A stretch of DNA of 64,000 nt from Phyllobacterium sp. 628 (GCF_014189505.1 NZ_CP050301.1:317501-381500), one strand, 5' to 3'; positions 34,773-43,216 are shown, numbered from the stretch's first letter. Numbers and translations: made by a program. The notes: generated by a model not told the origin, from the letters alone.

Positions 34773-36728
34773 TTATGCGAGAACATGCTTGAGCGCCTCA
34801 CCGATCGAAGAGGCGAAAAAACAGTTTCGGGTGGAGCCGACAATCTTCTCACCGTCCACCTCGCCAGCATCCTCAGCCCAGAACCCGATGACGATCTTGA
34901 TCCGCACATTGCGCCGGCGGATACGCCGGACAAGATAGCGCGCATGTGCCACAGAGGATGTATTGAGATAGCTGACGTAAATGGCGCTTGCATCCGCAAG
35001 TTCGAGTTTACCGATGTTCACCGTCTCGAGTTCTTCGTAGGCGATATCGCGAACCTCGAACCCTTCACGCTCCAGCATGTCACCAATAATAACTGCGGCG
35101 GCATCATCCAGATTGCCGCGACCGCCAGCGGAAATGATCGTCCTGGGCTTCGGTGCCTTTGCAGGGGATTTCTTGACCTCGGCTTCTGCAGCAGCTTCTT
35201 CCTCGTCATCCAACGCATCCTTATGATCCGATAGATTCTCAACCAGACGGATCATGCTCTGCGCCACACGGCTGCGCCGCGTTGCATCAAGCACGCCGCG
35301 CCCGCGATCATGTTCGGCAAGGAACAAGGCTGGAACTGCGACTGACACGTAATAGTCGGCGAGGGACGATTCCTGCAGATAATCCTCGGCCTTCTCAGTC
35401 GCTTCGTCCGGATCACCCGAAAGTAACCGCTGATAAAGCTGTTGCGGCGGCAAAAGCACTGGCTCATTGCCAAGCAGAACATCCAGAAATTCAAACTTCG
35501 GCACATGACGACCCAGTACCACGAGACATACGGTCAGTGGTGTCGACAGAAACAGCCCGATCGGTCCCCATATCCATGTCCAGACAATTGCCGCGAGCAA
35601 AATCGCCACCGGCGAAAGACCTGTTCTTGAGCCATAAAGAACAGGCTCCAGAATATTGTTGCTGATCAGTTCAAGCACGATGAAGAGGGCGGCTGTCCAG
35701 AACAACAGCATCCACCCCGGATCCACCGCTAACGAAAGAAGAAGCGGAAAGAATGCCGCAATGAACGGGCCGATATAGGGCACGAAACGCAGCGCAATTG
35801 CCAGAAGCCCCCACAGCATCGGATTGGGGATGCCAATAAGCCAAAGACCTATCCCGATGGGAACGCCAAAGCAGATATTGATGACCAATTGCATCAGGAG
35901 ATACTGGCCAACGCGCTTGCCCGCATCATGCAGTGCGGTCGTGGTGCGGTGAATGTCACTGGCACCAACAAGCCGGATGAACCGGTCGCGCAAATCTTCA
36001 CGCCGGAGCAGCATGAAGATGACAAAGACGATAACGATACCAATGGTCGCCAGGGGCTGGATCAGCGGTCCGGCCACAGTCTGCAGCAACTGCAATGGAT
36101 CGGGCGGGGGATAACGGATTTCCACCGGTACAGGTTTGTTTGCATCGTCAGTGCGCAGCGGTGAATTGTTTTGCGTCTGCGATTCAACGTTCTGGGGCGG
36201 CCGTTGGGCTGTGTTGTCAGCATTACCACCCGACGGAAAGCGCTCGACTGCATCCGAACGGCCGATTTCCTCACCAAGCCGTTTGAACATACGGGCGCCG
36301 CGATCAAAAATACCATTCCCCGACTGGGCATCCTTGATCGTGCGAATCTTAGCTTCGATATTGTATTGATAGCTTGGCAGATTTTGCGCCAAAACCGTCA
36401 ATTGGCCCACGACGATGGTGGCAAAAAGAAAAATAGCGATGAATGCCGTCAGCACGACGCTGACGACGGACAGAGCTTTGGGCACGCCAAACCTATGAAG
36501 CTTGGTCACTAGTGGCGACAGTGCAAAGGTTAGAAGCAATGCCAAGGCAAGCGGAACAAAAATATCCCGGGCGAAATACAGGGCCGCAACAACTGATATC
36601 GCCACAATGATAGGCGGGAACTGCATCCGCCCGTCCGTTTCTTGCGACCGCGGTGCGTAAATTGACTTCCGGGTTACACGCTCGACAGCCCGAGTCGACA
36701 AGCCCTCGATATCCTCATCAGAAGGCAT
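34773..36728 (-). CDS. AI-2E family (PerM-like) transporter with extra cytoplasmic domain
   Basis: About 651 residues from ATG 36728 after GGGGTGG; GTG 36734 is an alternative. The N-terminal half is the PerM/TqsA fold with 8 membrane segments (IVAISVVAALYFARDIFVPL, then PFIAAFFPLLLSLAV and NNILEPVLYGSRTGLSP). An unusual Pro/Asn/Gln-rich loop of about 60 residues (near 170-225) interrupts it. From about 450 a long cytoplasmic extension follows, with an acidic stretch, a Lys/Pro segment and a C-terminal alpha/beta region (IISAGGRGNLDDAAAVIIGD, then YVSYLNTSSVAHARYL and IKIVIGFWAED) resembling a cobalamin-binding-like fold. Family members export small molecules such as AI-2 or act as channels. 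A one-mismatch EcfG site (36785-36809) precedes it. Confidence 0.8.
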   Translation of the reverse strand: MPSDEDIEGLSTRAVERVTRKSIYAPRSQETDGRMQFPPIIVAISVVAALYFARDIFVPLALALLLTFALSPLVTKLHRFGVPKALSVVSVVLTAFIAIFLFATIVVGQLTVLAQNLPSYQYNIEAKIRTIKDAQSGNGIFDRGARMFKRLGEEIGRSDAVERFPSGGNADNTAQRPPQNVESQTQNNSPLRTDDANKPVPVEIRYPPPDPLQLLQTVAGPLIQPLATIGIVIVFVIFMLLRREDLRDRFIRLVGASDIHRTTTALHDAGKRVGQYLLMQLVINICFGVPIGIGLWLIGIPNPMLWGLLAIALRFVPYIGPFIAAFFPLLLSLAVDPGWMLLFWTAALFIVLELISNNILEPVLYGSRTGLSPVAILLAAIVWTWIWGPIGLFLSTPLTVCLVVLGRHVPKFEFLDVLLGNEPVLLPPQQLYQRLLSGDPDEATEKAEDYLQESSLADYYVSVAVPALFLAEHDRGRGVLDATRRSRVAQSMIRLVENLSDHKDALDDEEEAAAEAEVKKSPAKAPKPRTIISAGGRGNLDDAAAVIIGDMLEREGFEVRDIAYEELETVNIGKLELADASAIYVSYLNTSSVAHARYLVRRIRRRNVRIKIVIGFWAEDAGEVDGEKIVGSTRNCFFASSIGEALKHVLA

Positions 36729-36784
36729 GACCACCCCGTTTGCCCGAATTCATGATGTCCCTCTTCGCTAAATCCCGACACTGA

Positions 36785-36809
36785 AACGAAGCCGGCTGAA
36801 TTTGGTTGC
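36785..36809 (-). promoter_or_regulatory. Weak EcfG-like promoter of transporter gene
   Basis: Minus strand GCAAC, 16 bases, CGTT: one mismatch in the -35 element. Position is right for the AI-2E gene (starts 36728), but it is weaker than the others here. Confidence 0.4.
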
Positions 36810-36893
36810 ATGGAGCTATGCTGCCGCATGCGGAATTAATTCAAACACTCATTTTCCCAGCTCCAGAACCATCAGAACACGTCACGACGGCGC

Positions 36894-36918
36894 GGAACCA
36901 AAATCCAAGTTGCGGGTT
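36894..36918 (+). promoter_or_regulatory. EcfG-type promoter of DUF3309 gene
   Basis: GGAAC (36894-36898), 16 bases, GGTT (or 17 bases and GTTTT). It precedes the small membrane protein at 36956. Confidence 0.7.
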
Positions 36919-36955
36919 TTCGATTCATCTGATCGTCCAGAAAAAGGATGGAACA

Positions 36956-37114
36956 ATGCCGGTCACAACAATCCTGATCATTATTTTGCTTTTGGTGGTC
37001 ATCGGCGTTTTTCCAAGCTGGCCGCATTCACGCAGCTGGGGTTACGGCCCGTCCGGTCTGCTCGGTGTTGTGCTGGTTGTTCTTCTCATCCTGCTTTTGA
37101 TGGGACGTATCTAG
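36956..37114 (+). CDS. DUF3309 small membrane protein
   Basis: A 52-residue protein starting ATG 36956 behind AAGGATG. It has two hydrophobic segments (TTILIIILLLVVIGVFPSW and LLGVVLVVLLILLLMG) around the conserved PHSRSWGYGPSG turn that defines DUF3309. Function unknown. An EcfG promoter lies 38 bases upstream, and a second tiny membrane protein (37179) follows, probably in the same transcript. Confidence 0.8.
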   Translation: MPVTTILIIILLLVVIGVFPSWPHSRSWGYGPSGLLGVVLVVLLILLLMGRI

Positions 37115-37178
37115 TTGAAACAATTCGCATTCTGATCTGACCCACAGATCGGCCTGCGTGACAAAGGAGTTACTCAAT

Positions 37179-37262
37179 ATGCTTCGTGGCGTTTTGCTTT
37201 GGCTTATTGGCCTGCCGTTGCCCATCATCCTGATTCTTTGGTTCCTCGGCTATCTTTCATAA
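37179..37262 (+). CDS. Tiny membrane protein (27 residues)
   Basis: ATG 37179 behind a strong AAAGGAG (37163-37169). The product has one membrane segment and ends in GYLS. It follows the DUF3309 gene by 64 bases and is closed by a terminator at 37288. Too short for usual gene finders, but the ribosome site and the position support it. Confidence 0.6.
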   Translation: MLRGVLLWLIGLPLPIILILWFLGYLS

Positions 37263-37287
37263 TCCCATTTGAAATTGCAGGCTTTGC

Positions 37288-37312
37288 GCCGGCCGTTTTG
37301 GCCGGCATTTTT
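37288..37312 (+). terminator. Rho-independent terminator
   Basis: GCCGGCC (37288-37294) pairs with GGCCGGC (37300-37306), followed by ATTTTTC. It ends the DUF3309/tiny-protein unit. Confidence 0.85.
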
Positions 37313-37342
37313 CACTCTTAAAATGCACAGGAATATAATTCT

Positions 37343-38212
37343 ATGATGAAACAACTCTTTGCCACCACAGCTCTCGTTATCATCCTGACAGGGTCCAACC
37401 TCGCGCAGGCTGAAGACGTACCGGTGTCAGCCGCGCATGGCATTTTCCATGACAAGACCAGAACCGTGCCAAATGGCGACCGTTACCTGAAGTCGCAGCC
37501 GGGGCAGGTCCTTGCGTCGGGTATTATCGGCCAGACCGTCTACAACAGCACGCACGATGATGCCGCAGCCATTGGCGTGGTCAAAGACCTGCTGCTTGAT
37601 GCCAAGGGCACGGCAGAGGCGGCCATTGTCGGCGTCGGCGGCTTCCTCGGCGTGGGCGAAAAAGATGTTGCCGTTGGGTTAGGTGAACTCACATGGACCA
37701 ACAAGGCCGACGACAAGCGCTGGCTGGTGATTGCAACCACCAAGGAAGAGTTGGAGAAGGCACCAGCCTTTGACAAGGCAGCTCTTCTCGCAGGCGGTGT
37801 TGTCGTGGCCGCAGAACCAGCGCTGCAACCGGCAAAACCACCCGCTGACGTTACCGCAGTTGACAGAGACGGTTTGAAGGCCGTCCCGGCAACGGCCGTG
37901 AGCGCTGAAAAGCTTATCGGCACAACAGTCTACGGTTCAGACGATGAAACACTCGGGTCTGTCGGCGATGCTCTTATGACGCCGGACGGTCAGGTCGAAG
38001 CGTTTGTCGTGGATGTGGGCGGTTTCCTTGGCCTTGGTAAGAAGCCCATTGCCATATCAATCGAGAACCTGGATTTGCTGGCGGACAAGAACGGCAAGAT
38101 CGCCGTCTACACGCCTTTTACCAAGCAGCAGCTGGAAGCACACCCTGCCTATAGCGAGGAAGCCTACAAGGCCAATAGCGAGAAGATTCTGCTGAGAGGC
38201 AGCGCCGAATAA
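37343..38212 (+). CDS. Exported protein with two PRC-barrel domains
   Basis: The 289-residue protein has a signal peptide (MKQLFATTALVIILTGSNLAQAED, cleavage after AQA). Two PRC-barrel repeats are clear: the first at about 60-130 (GIIGQTVYNSTHDDAAAIGVV, then VGVGGFLGVGEKDVAV), the second at about 190-260 (LIGTTVYGSDDETLGSVGDAL, then VDVGGFLGLGKKPIAI). They are separated by a Pro/Ala linker. These domains usually mediate protein or surface contacts; here they are periplasmic. The gene lies among stress-regulated small genes but has no EcfG site of its own; it may be read through from the unit upstream. A terminator follows. Confidence 0.8.
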   Translation: MMKQLFATTALVIILTGSNLAQAEDVPVSAAHGIFHDKTRTVPNGDRYLKSQPGQVLASGIIGQTVYNSTHDDAAAIGVVKDLLLDAKGTAEAAIVGVGGFLGVGEKDVAVGLGELTWTNKADDKRWLVIATTKEELEKAPAFDKAALLAGGVVVAAEPALQPAKPPADVTAVDRDGLKAVPATAVSAEKLIGTTVYGSDDETLGSVGDALMTPDGQVEAFVVDVGGFLGLGKKPIAISIENLDLLADKNGKIAVYTPFTKQQLEAHPAYSEEAYKANSEKILLRGSAE

Positions 38213-38242
38213 ACACGACTGGCAGCATTTCAACCCAAAATA

Positions 38243-38269
38243 GGATCGCCGCTTTTACGGCGGTCCTTT
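38243..38269 (+). terminator. Rho-independent terminator
   Basis: GGATCGCCG pairs with CGGCGGTCC (one G-T pair) with a TTTT-containing loop, then TTTC. It ends the PRC-barrel gene. Confidence 0.7.
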
Positions 38270-38276
38270 CGCGCTT

Positions 38277-38301
38277 GGAACAAATAGCCGCTCCCGGCGT
38301 T
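38277..38301 (+). promoter_or_regulatory. EcfG-type promoter of DUF883 operon
   Basis: GGAAC (38277-38281), 16 bases, CGTT (38298-38301). A perfect consensus match, 42 bases before the ATG of the DUF883 gene. Confidence 0.85.
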
Positions 38302-38343
38302 TCCACACCATATGAAACCCATATTTCTCAAGGAGTTCCCTTA

Positions 38344-38682
38344 ATGGCGTCAGTTTCTTCGAAGGTTCGCAAAGCCGTTGACGATGCAACAGAATCCAAT
38401 CCTGATCTGGAAGCGCAGGTTGCTGCCCTGAAGGAGGATATTGCGAGCATCGCTGCAACGCTTGCCAAGATCGGCAAGCAGTCTGCGCGTGAAGCCACAA
38501 GCAACGCCTCAAGCACCCTTGAAAGCGCCAAGGCGCGCGGTGAAGATGCACTGGATGAAATTCGGACACAGGTCCGTGCGCTGGAAGACCAGCTGACAGA
38601 AACGGTGCGGGAAAACCCATTGACCACGGTTGCTGTTGCCGCAGGTGTTGGTTTCCTTCTGGCTCTTATAGCCCGTCGCTGA
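38344..38682 (+). CDS. DUF883 family (YqjD/ElaB-like) membrane protein
   Basis: A 112-residue protein from ATG 38344 behind AAGGAG; the longer frame is rejected. A long amphipathic helix (AQVAALKEDIASIAATLAKI to about residue 85) is followed by a C-terminal membrane segment (NPLTTVAVAAGVGFLLALIARR). This is the arrangement of YqjD/ElaB proteins that anchor ribosomes or other cargo to the inner membrane in stationary phase in E. coli. It has an EcfG promoter and is linked to the next gene with one base between. Confidence 0.8.
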   Translation: MASVSSKVRKAVDDATESNPDLEAQVAALKEDIASIAATLAKIGKQSAREATSNASSTLESAKARGEDALDEIRTQVRALEDQLTETVRENPLTTVAVAAGVGFLLALIARR

Positions 38683-38683
38683 C

Positions 38684-39133
38684 ATGCTGAAACTGTTGGC
38701 ACCACTCCTGACCAGTGTTGCATCTGGCGAATTTGGTTCGGCCATTGGCCGGGCCAAGCGCCGGGCCGTTTTTCTGGTGCTCATTGGTATCGTATCAGCT
38801 ATTGGCCTGATCTTCCTGCTGCTGGCAGCCTATATCGCGCTTGCCGAGCGTTTTGGAAATCTGCATGCCGCATTGATCCTTGCCGGAGGCGCATTTGCCA
38901 TTGCCCTTCTGGCCTACATCGTCATGAAAATTTCCGAGATGATTGTCCGCAAGCGTGAGCGTCAGCGCTCAAAGATTGATACTTCAGCCCTGCTGACCAT
39001 TGCAGCACTTGCCGCTGCACCAACGGTGCTGAAATCACGCGGTCTGCTGATGCTGGCTGTTCCGATTGTTGCCTTTACCGGCCTCTCGCTTCTCACGAAA
39101 AAGAACAAATCATCATCGAATGACAGCGTTTGA
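38684..39133 (+). CDS. Phage-holin-family / YqjE-like membrane protein
   Basis: A 149-residue protein with two adjacent membrane helices near 28-50 and 60-80 (LVLIGIVSAIGLIFLLLAAY, then LILAGGAFAIALLAYIVMK), a basic segment RKRERQRSK, and another hydrophobic stretch near the end. It matches the Phage_holin_3_6/DUF1469 (YqjE) family. It is coupled with the DUF883 gene and under its EcfG promoter, an order that recalls yqjC-yqjD-yqjE of enterobacteria. Its 3' end overlaps the convergent histidine kinase gene by 21 bases. Confidence 0.75.
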   Translation: MLKLLAPLLTSVASGEFGSAIGRAKRRAVFLVLIGIVSAIGLIFLLLAAYIALAERFGNLHAALILAGGAFAIALLAYIVMKISEMIVRKRERQRSKIDTSALLTIAALAAAPTVLKSRGLLMLAVPIVAFTGLSLLTKKNKSSSNDSV

Positions 39134-40645
39134 GTCTTCCCTGATCGGCATGGAAATCAAAGCTTCCATGCCGGCTTCGGGATAGCTCAATCGCACGCTG
39201 CTCGAAAGCACCTTATCCAGACTGCGTTCAATCAGTCGCTCGCCCAAACCGCGAGCCGCCGGCGGTGTTACTCGCGGGCCATCCAATTCCACCCAGTGAA
39301 TGATAACACGCGATTCATCCAGGCCGGCTTCCGTCTGCCAGGAAATCTTTACCCGGCCATGTGCTGACGACAGGGCACCATGCTTGGCTGCATTGGTTGC
39401 CAGCTCGTGCAGGGCAATGCCTAGTCCCAATGCATGATCGGGCGGCAGAACCATATCCTCGCCCTCGAGAACGATCTGTGCCTGGTCATAGATTGCGTAG
39501 GGCTCAACCTGCTTGGTAATCAAATCGATCAGGCTGATACCACTCCACTCCCGGTCAGACAGAAGCGTATGCGCCTCTGATATGGCCCTCAGGCGTCCTG
39601 AGAACGCTTCCATGAACTCGGCGGGATCTGACGTGCGATTCAATGTCTGCCGCGCCAGCGACTGCAGCATGGCAAGCGTATTTTTAACCCGGTGATTGAG
39701 CTCACGCAGCAGCAGCCGCGTTTTTTCGGCGGCATTCCGGGTATTGGTAATATCGATGTTGACGCCCACGGCGACAGCGGGCCGTCCATTGGCATCCCGT
39801 TCGAAAATACGGCCCCGACCAAGCAGCCATTGCCCCGACGATGCCGCACGAAATTCGCCGACATAGTCCTGATTATGGGCAATAGCGCGCGTAAAGGCTG
39901 ATTTCATCGACGGAAAATCATCCGGGTGCATGGCCCGAAATACGTCCTCGCCGCTTACCGGATGCTCATCGCTGAGCCCGAGCATGGAATAAGCCATTTT
40001 ATTACCGGTGAATTTACCCGAGCGCAGATCCCACACCCAACTGCCCACATTGCCAACTTCAAGCGCCATGGTATTGCGGCTCTCGTCCCTGTGCAGGGTT
40101 GCGATATCGGCTGTTCGGCTCCGTGACTTCAGTTTGAGGTCCAGAAATGAACTGGCAAGCTTGGCAATTTGCACGAGCTGGCTTTGAAGCGATGCTGCGA
40201 GGGAAGAAACAGGCTGGCGCGACGCAACGATCAAGGCTGCAATGCGCTCATTGTTCACTTCAAGTGGCGCAGCAACGATTAGCCGTGGGCCGAGCGCATC
40301 CTTGGCCGCATCACAATCGGAAAACCGCTCGTCCTCGGCCGCATTCAACACGACCAGACATGGTTGATCTGCATGGATTAGGGCATGGGCTCCAAACGCC
40401 CACATATCCGGTTGGGAGCCGGAAACATTGCCTGTCTGAGCCAGCATCTCGCTCTGCGTCCGGTCAACCAGCGCAATTTGCGCGACATCGAATGCCGACA
40501 GGGACATCGCAAGTCCAACGAGCCCGTCGAGCTCGCTATCCTTTTCAAATTTCAGTTCTTTTATCGAGGAGATGACATCCAGCCGAGCTGGAGCAGATAG
40601 AAATTCCAACGTGTCTTCTGAAATATGGCTTGACTTCATATTCAC
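39113..40645 (-). CDS. HWE-family sensor histidine kinase with GAF and PAS domains
   Basis: The 510-residue cytoplasmic kinase has a GAF-like domain (about 25-170, EKDSELDGLVGLAMSLS), a PAS domain (about 195-300, VGSWVWDLRSGKFTGN) and an HWE kinase core. His318 lies in LNHRVKNTLAMLQSLARQ, followed by HELATNAAKHG (N box) and the W-x-E signature in HWVELDGP. Such kinases feed PhyR in the general stress response. It is preceded by a perfect EcfG promoter, suggesting positive feedback. GTG 40645 has GAGGGG at correct spacing; ATG 40639 is an alternative. No membrane segment, so the signal is intracellular. Confidence 0.85.
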   Translation of the reverse strand: MNMKSSHISEDTLEFLSAPARLDVISSIKELKFEKDSELDGLVGLAMSLSAFDVAQIALVDRTQSEMLAQTGNVSGSQPDMWAFGAHALIHADQPCLVVLNAAEDERFSDCDAAKDALGPRLIVAAPLEVNNERIAALIVASRQPVSSLAASLQSQLVQIAKLASSFLDLKLKSRSRTADIATLHRDESRNTMALEVGNVGSWVWDLRSGKFTGNKMAYSMLGLSDEHPVSGEDVFRAMHPDDFPSMKSAFTRAIAHNQDYVGEFRAASSGQWLLGRGRIFERDANGRPAVAVGVNIDITNTRNAAEKTRLLLRELNHRVKNTLAMLQSLARQTLNRTSDPAEFMEAFSGRLRAISEAHTLLSDREWSGISLIDLITKQVEPYAIYDQAQIVLEGEDMVLPPDHALGLGIALHELATNAAKHGALSSAHGRVKISWQTEAGLDESRVIIHWVELDGPRVTPPAARGLGERLIERSLDKVLSSSVRLSYPEAGMEALISMPIREDSNAVIR

Positions 40646-40701
40646 GTGACGCCCCTCACCGAGCCGCCCTTACTCTTAATGTTAAAACAGCTTCGGTTGT
40701 A

Positions 40702-40726
40702 AACGCAGCGATTTCTCCTTTGTTCC
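40702..40726 (-). promoter_or_regulatory. EcfG-type promoter of HWE kinase gene
   Basis: Minus strand GGAAC (40726-40722), 16 bases, CGTT (40705-40702). It stands almost back-to-back with the EcfG promoter of the divergent 73-residue gene (40733-40757). Confidence 0.85.
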
Positions 40727-40732
40727 TCATTT

Positions 40733-40757
40733 GGAACATTTAATCGCCAGTGCCGTT
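40733..40757 (+). promoter_or_regulatory. EcfG-type promoter of 73-residue gene
   Basis: GGAAC (40733-40737), 16 bases, CGTT (40754-40757), perfect match; the start codon is 33 bases downstream. Confidence 0.85.
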
Positions 40758-40789
40758 TCTGTTTTGCAAATGATTTGAGGGAGAAACCC

Positions 40790-41011
40790 ATGTTGGAAGC
40801 AAAAGACATTCTTACAGACAACAGTCTGGATCGCAGCAAAAAGATTGCCAAATTACAGGACCTGTTGAGCGAGGCTCGGGGTCTGCAACGCGCCGCTACT
40901 GAAGGCGGCATGGATAGCGATGACGGCTTCACCCGCAATTTGCGCGACATTGAGCTTGCGTTGGAAAAGCTGAACGCAGATATGCCCGAAACCGGGGCTG
41001 CCACGCTCTGA
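40790..41011 (+). CDS. Small EcfG-controlled protein of unknown function
   Basis: The 73-residue product starts at ATG 40790 behind GAGGGAG; an in-frame TTG at 40775 precedes that site. The sequence is helical and acidic (MLEAKDILTDNSLDRSKKIA, then LSEARGLQRAATEGG and NLRDIELALEKL). No membrane segment and no known domain. A perfect EcfG promoter immediately precedes it, so it is a general-stress gene, divergent from a stress-related HWE kinase and convergent with a second one. It could be a small regulator of either kinase, but nothing beyond position supports this. Confidence 0.7.
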   Translation: MLEAKDILTDNSLDRSKKIAKLQDLLSEARGLQRAATEGGMDSDDGFTRNLRDIELALEKLNADMPETGAATL

Positions 41012-41018
41012 CCGGTTG

Positions 41019-42500
41019 TCATTTGCTTGTGCCTTCTGCATCAGTTGGTTCGTCTACTTCCAAAAGAGACGGTAAACTGACCGTGACACGGGTGCCAGCA
41101 TCGCCATTCCCGGCATAAGCGACGCTTCCGCCGAACTGGTGAGACAGTTGGGTCACGATAAGCAATCCCAATCCGGATGAGCGCTTGCCGGATTTTTTCT
41201 GCAGACCGACACCGTCATCGACAATAGTAAGTTCAATGAGATGTTCCGCATTGTGCCGCAGATCGATTTTAATCGAGCCTGACCGGTTATCCGGATAAGC
41301 ATGTTTGATCGCATTCATTGTCAGCTCGCCGATAATGATGCCAAGGGTGGTCGCATCGCGTGAAGCGAGGTTAATTGGCTCGAAATGCCCGTCGATCTGG
41401 ATATCCCTGTTATGCGCATGCGCTTCTTTGATGTCGGCGATCACCTCCGGTAAATATTCATCGGCGCGCACCGTTTCGTGATCCTTGCCCAGCCGAAGCC
41501 GGCGATGTGCCGATGAAATGGTCTGGATCCGGTCGCGCGCAGCACCGAGCGCAGCGCGAATTTCCTCCGACGAAACATCACGCATCTGGATGCCGAGGAG
41601 CGACGATACCGTGGCAAGTGAATTGCCGATCCGGTGATCGGAATCCTGCAGCAAGGTTTCGACACGCTCGCGTTCGCGCGTCGCCACCAGCATGGCTTTT
41701 TCCAGTTCCGCCGTACGCTGCTGCACCATTTCTTCCAGCTGCGACTTTTCCGAAAGCAGCGTGGACTGCCCTTCGGTCAACTCGCGGACGTAGCGTTTTG
41801 TCCGGCTGGCGAGGATATAGGCAAGAATGAGCGCTCCAGCGAGAGCGGACATTGATGCGAAGGTGAGCCATGCGCGCAAATCATTCATGGCGATGTTGCG
41901 CTCGATCAGGCGGCGATCTTCTTCGCCCAGAAAACCGCTGATTGTTTTCTTGATTTCGTCCATCTGGCCAATGCCGAAATCAGGAGCAAGGGATGCCAGT
42001 GCATCACTATTTTGCCCTGCCAGCGACAATGCAATTGCCGCATCCACCTTCTGCTGCTTTTGCTTCGCCAAATCCTGAATCCGGATCGCCGTCGCCTGTT
42101 GTCGCGGATTGCCTCTGGTCATTTCATTGAGCGTATTCAGCGATTCACCAAGGCGCGCCGCAGCGGTGCGATAAATATCGAGAAAAGCCGGGTTTTGTGT
42201 CAGCAGAAAACCCCGTTGGCTGCTGTGCGCTTCATTGAGCAGCGCCAATGTTGAACCCGCCTGTTCCCGCAAACGGTATGTGGCAATGACGTCGTCCATC
42301 TGATTGTTGAAGCCGCGGGTCAGAATGAGGGTTGAGGCCGCAGCGACGATAATCAGAGCGAGTGAGATAATGATGGCAAGAGCGCGCAAGGGTCGCTCGG
42401 AAAAACCTGCCAAAATTCTGCGCCACAGCACCAAACGCGTTGCTCCATTATCACCAGCAGTTAGATAAAAGGTCTGGGAACTTTCGTTAAACCTTGCCAT
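41019..42500 (-). CDS. Membrane HisKA_2-type histidine kinase with CHASE3 domain
   Basis: The 493-residue kinase has two membrane segments (about 40-62 and 212-231) bracketing a periplasmic CHASE3 domain (QMDDVIATYRLREQAGSTLA to about 205). A coiled coil (ELTEGQSTLLSEKSQLEEMV) leads to the HisKA_2 dimer domain with His289 in SDHRIGNSLATVSSLLGIQM and an HATPase (LTMNAIKHAY, DDGVGL, SSGLGLLIV). It senses an unknown extracytoplasmic cue and probably phosphorylates PhyR or a nearby receiver. Its start overlaps the upstream Crp/Fnr-like gene by 40 bases, so the two are co-translated. Confidence 0.85.
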   Translation of the reverse strand: MARFNESSQTFYLTAGDNGATRLVLWRRILAGFSERPLRALAIIISLALIIVAAASTLILTRGFNNQMDDVIATYRLREQAGSTLALLNEAHSSQRGFLLTQNPAFLDIYRTAAARLGESLNTLNEMTRGNPRQQATAIRIQDLAKQKQQKVDAAIALSLAGQNSDALASLAPDFGIGQMDEIKKTISGFLGEEDRRLIERNIAMNDLRAWLTFASMSALAGALILAYILASRTKRYVRELTEGQSTLLSEKSQLEEMVQQRTAELEKAMLVATRERERVETLLQDSDHRIGNSLATVSSLLGIQMRDVSSEEIRAALGAARDRIQTISSAHRRLRLGKDHETVRADEYLPEVIADIKEAHAHNRDIQIDGHFEPINLASRDATTLGIIIGELTMNAIKHAYPDNRSGSIKIDLRHNAEHLIELTIVDDGVGLQKKSGKRSSGLGLLIVTQLSHQFGGSVAYAGNGDAGTRVTVSLPSLLEVDEPTDAEGTSK

Positions 42501-43216
42501 CCAGATATATCCATAAGAATGGCTTCATCAAGGACTTCGCAACCCCGGTCAACCCAGCGCAGTGCACCGCGGGCTGCAAGTTTCTTCAACGTCTTGTTGG
42601 TGTGCACGATCGACAAGCCCAGCGTATCTGCCACGTGCTGCTGTTTGAGCGGGACGAACAGCTTGTTATTCTTGACCATGCCAACAGATTTGGCCCGCTG
42701 GAAAATGAATGCAAATAAGTAGGCAGTGCGTTCCAGAGCCGTGCGGCGTCCTATACTAAGCAGGATTTCGTCCAGCATTTGCTCTTCGCGGGATGCGAGC
42801 CAGGTAATGTCGTAGGCAAGGCTGGGAAAGCTGCGGAAAAGGTTGGGCAACTTGTCACGCTGGAAAACGCACAGAATCACTGGCGACATCGCCTCGATCG
42901 AATGCTGCATCTCCTTCATAAGGGAGCCCTGCAAGCCGATAAGATCTCCCGGCAGCACATAGTTCAAAATTTGCCTGCGGCCATCCTCCAGCGTTTTGTA
43001 TCGGAACGCCCAGCCTGACAAGACGGAAAAAAGATGCGCACTGTTGGCACCTTCCACCAGAAAGGTCGTTCCGGCATCAGCAACAAGCTCTCCCGTCTTG
43101 AAGCCCGACAGAAATTCCAGTTCTTCCTTCTCATGCGGTTGGAAATGCGGAAAATCCTGCAAGGGGCATTTTTCACACTGGAATTGCCGAACTGCTGAAG
43201 TTGCTGTTGTTTTCAT
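42461..43216 (-). CDS. Crp/Fnr family transcriptional regulator
   Basis: About 251 residues from ATG 43216 (MKTTATSAVRQFQCEKCPL); an in-frame ATG at 43294 adds 26 basic residues without a good ribosome site. A Cys pair (CEKCPL) near the N terminus is followed by a cNMP-fold (GWAFRYKTLEDGRRQILNYV, LPGDLIGLQGSLM) and a C-terminal helix-turn-helix (QQHVADTLGLSIVHTNKTLKKLA). With only that Cys pair visible near the N terminus, it lacks the four-Cys Fe-S set of oxygen-sensing Fnr. Its 3' end overlaps the CHASE3 kinase gene, so the regulator and the kinase are likely one unit. Confidence 0.8.
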   Translation of the reverse strand: MKTTATSAVRQFQCEKCPLQDFPHFQPHEKEELEFLSGFKTGELVADAGTTFLVEGANSAHLFSVLSGWAFRYKTLEDGRRQILNYVLPGDLIGLQGSLMKEMQHSIEAMSPVILCVFQRDKLPNLFRSFPSLAYDITWLASREEQMLDEILLSIGRRTALERTAYLFAFIFQRAKSVGMVKNNKLFVPLKQQHVADTLGLSIVHTNKTLKKLAARGALRWVDRGCEVLDEAILMDISGWQGLTKVPRPFI

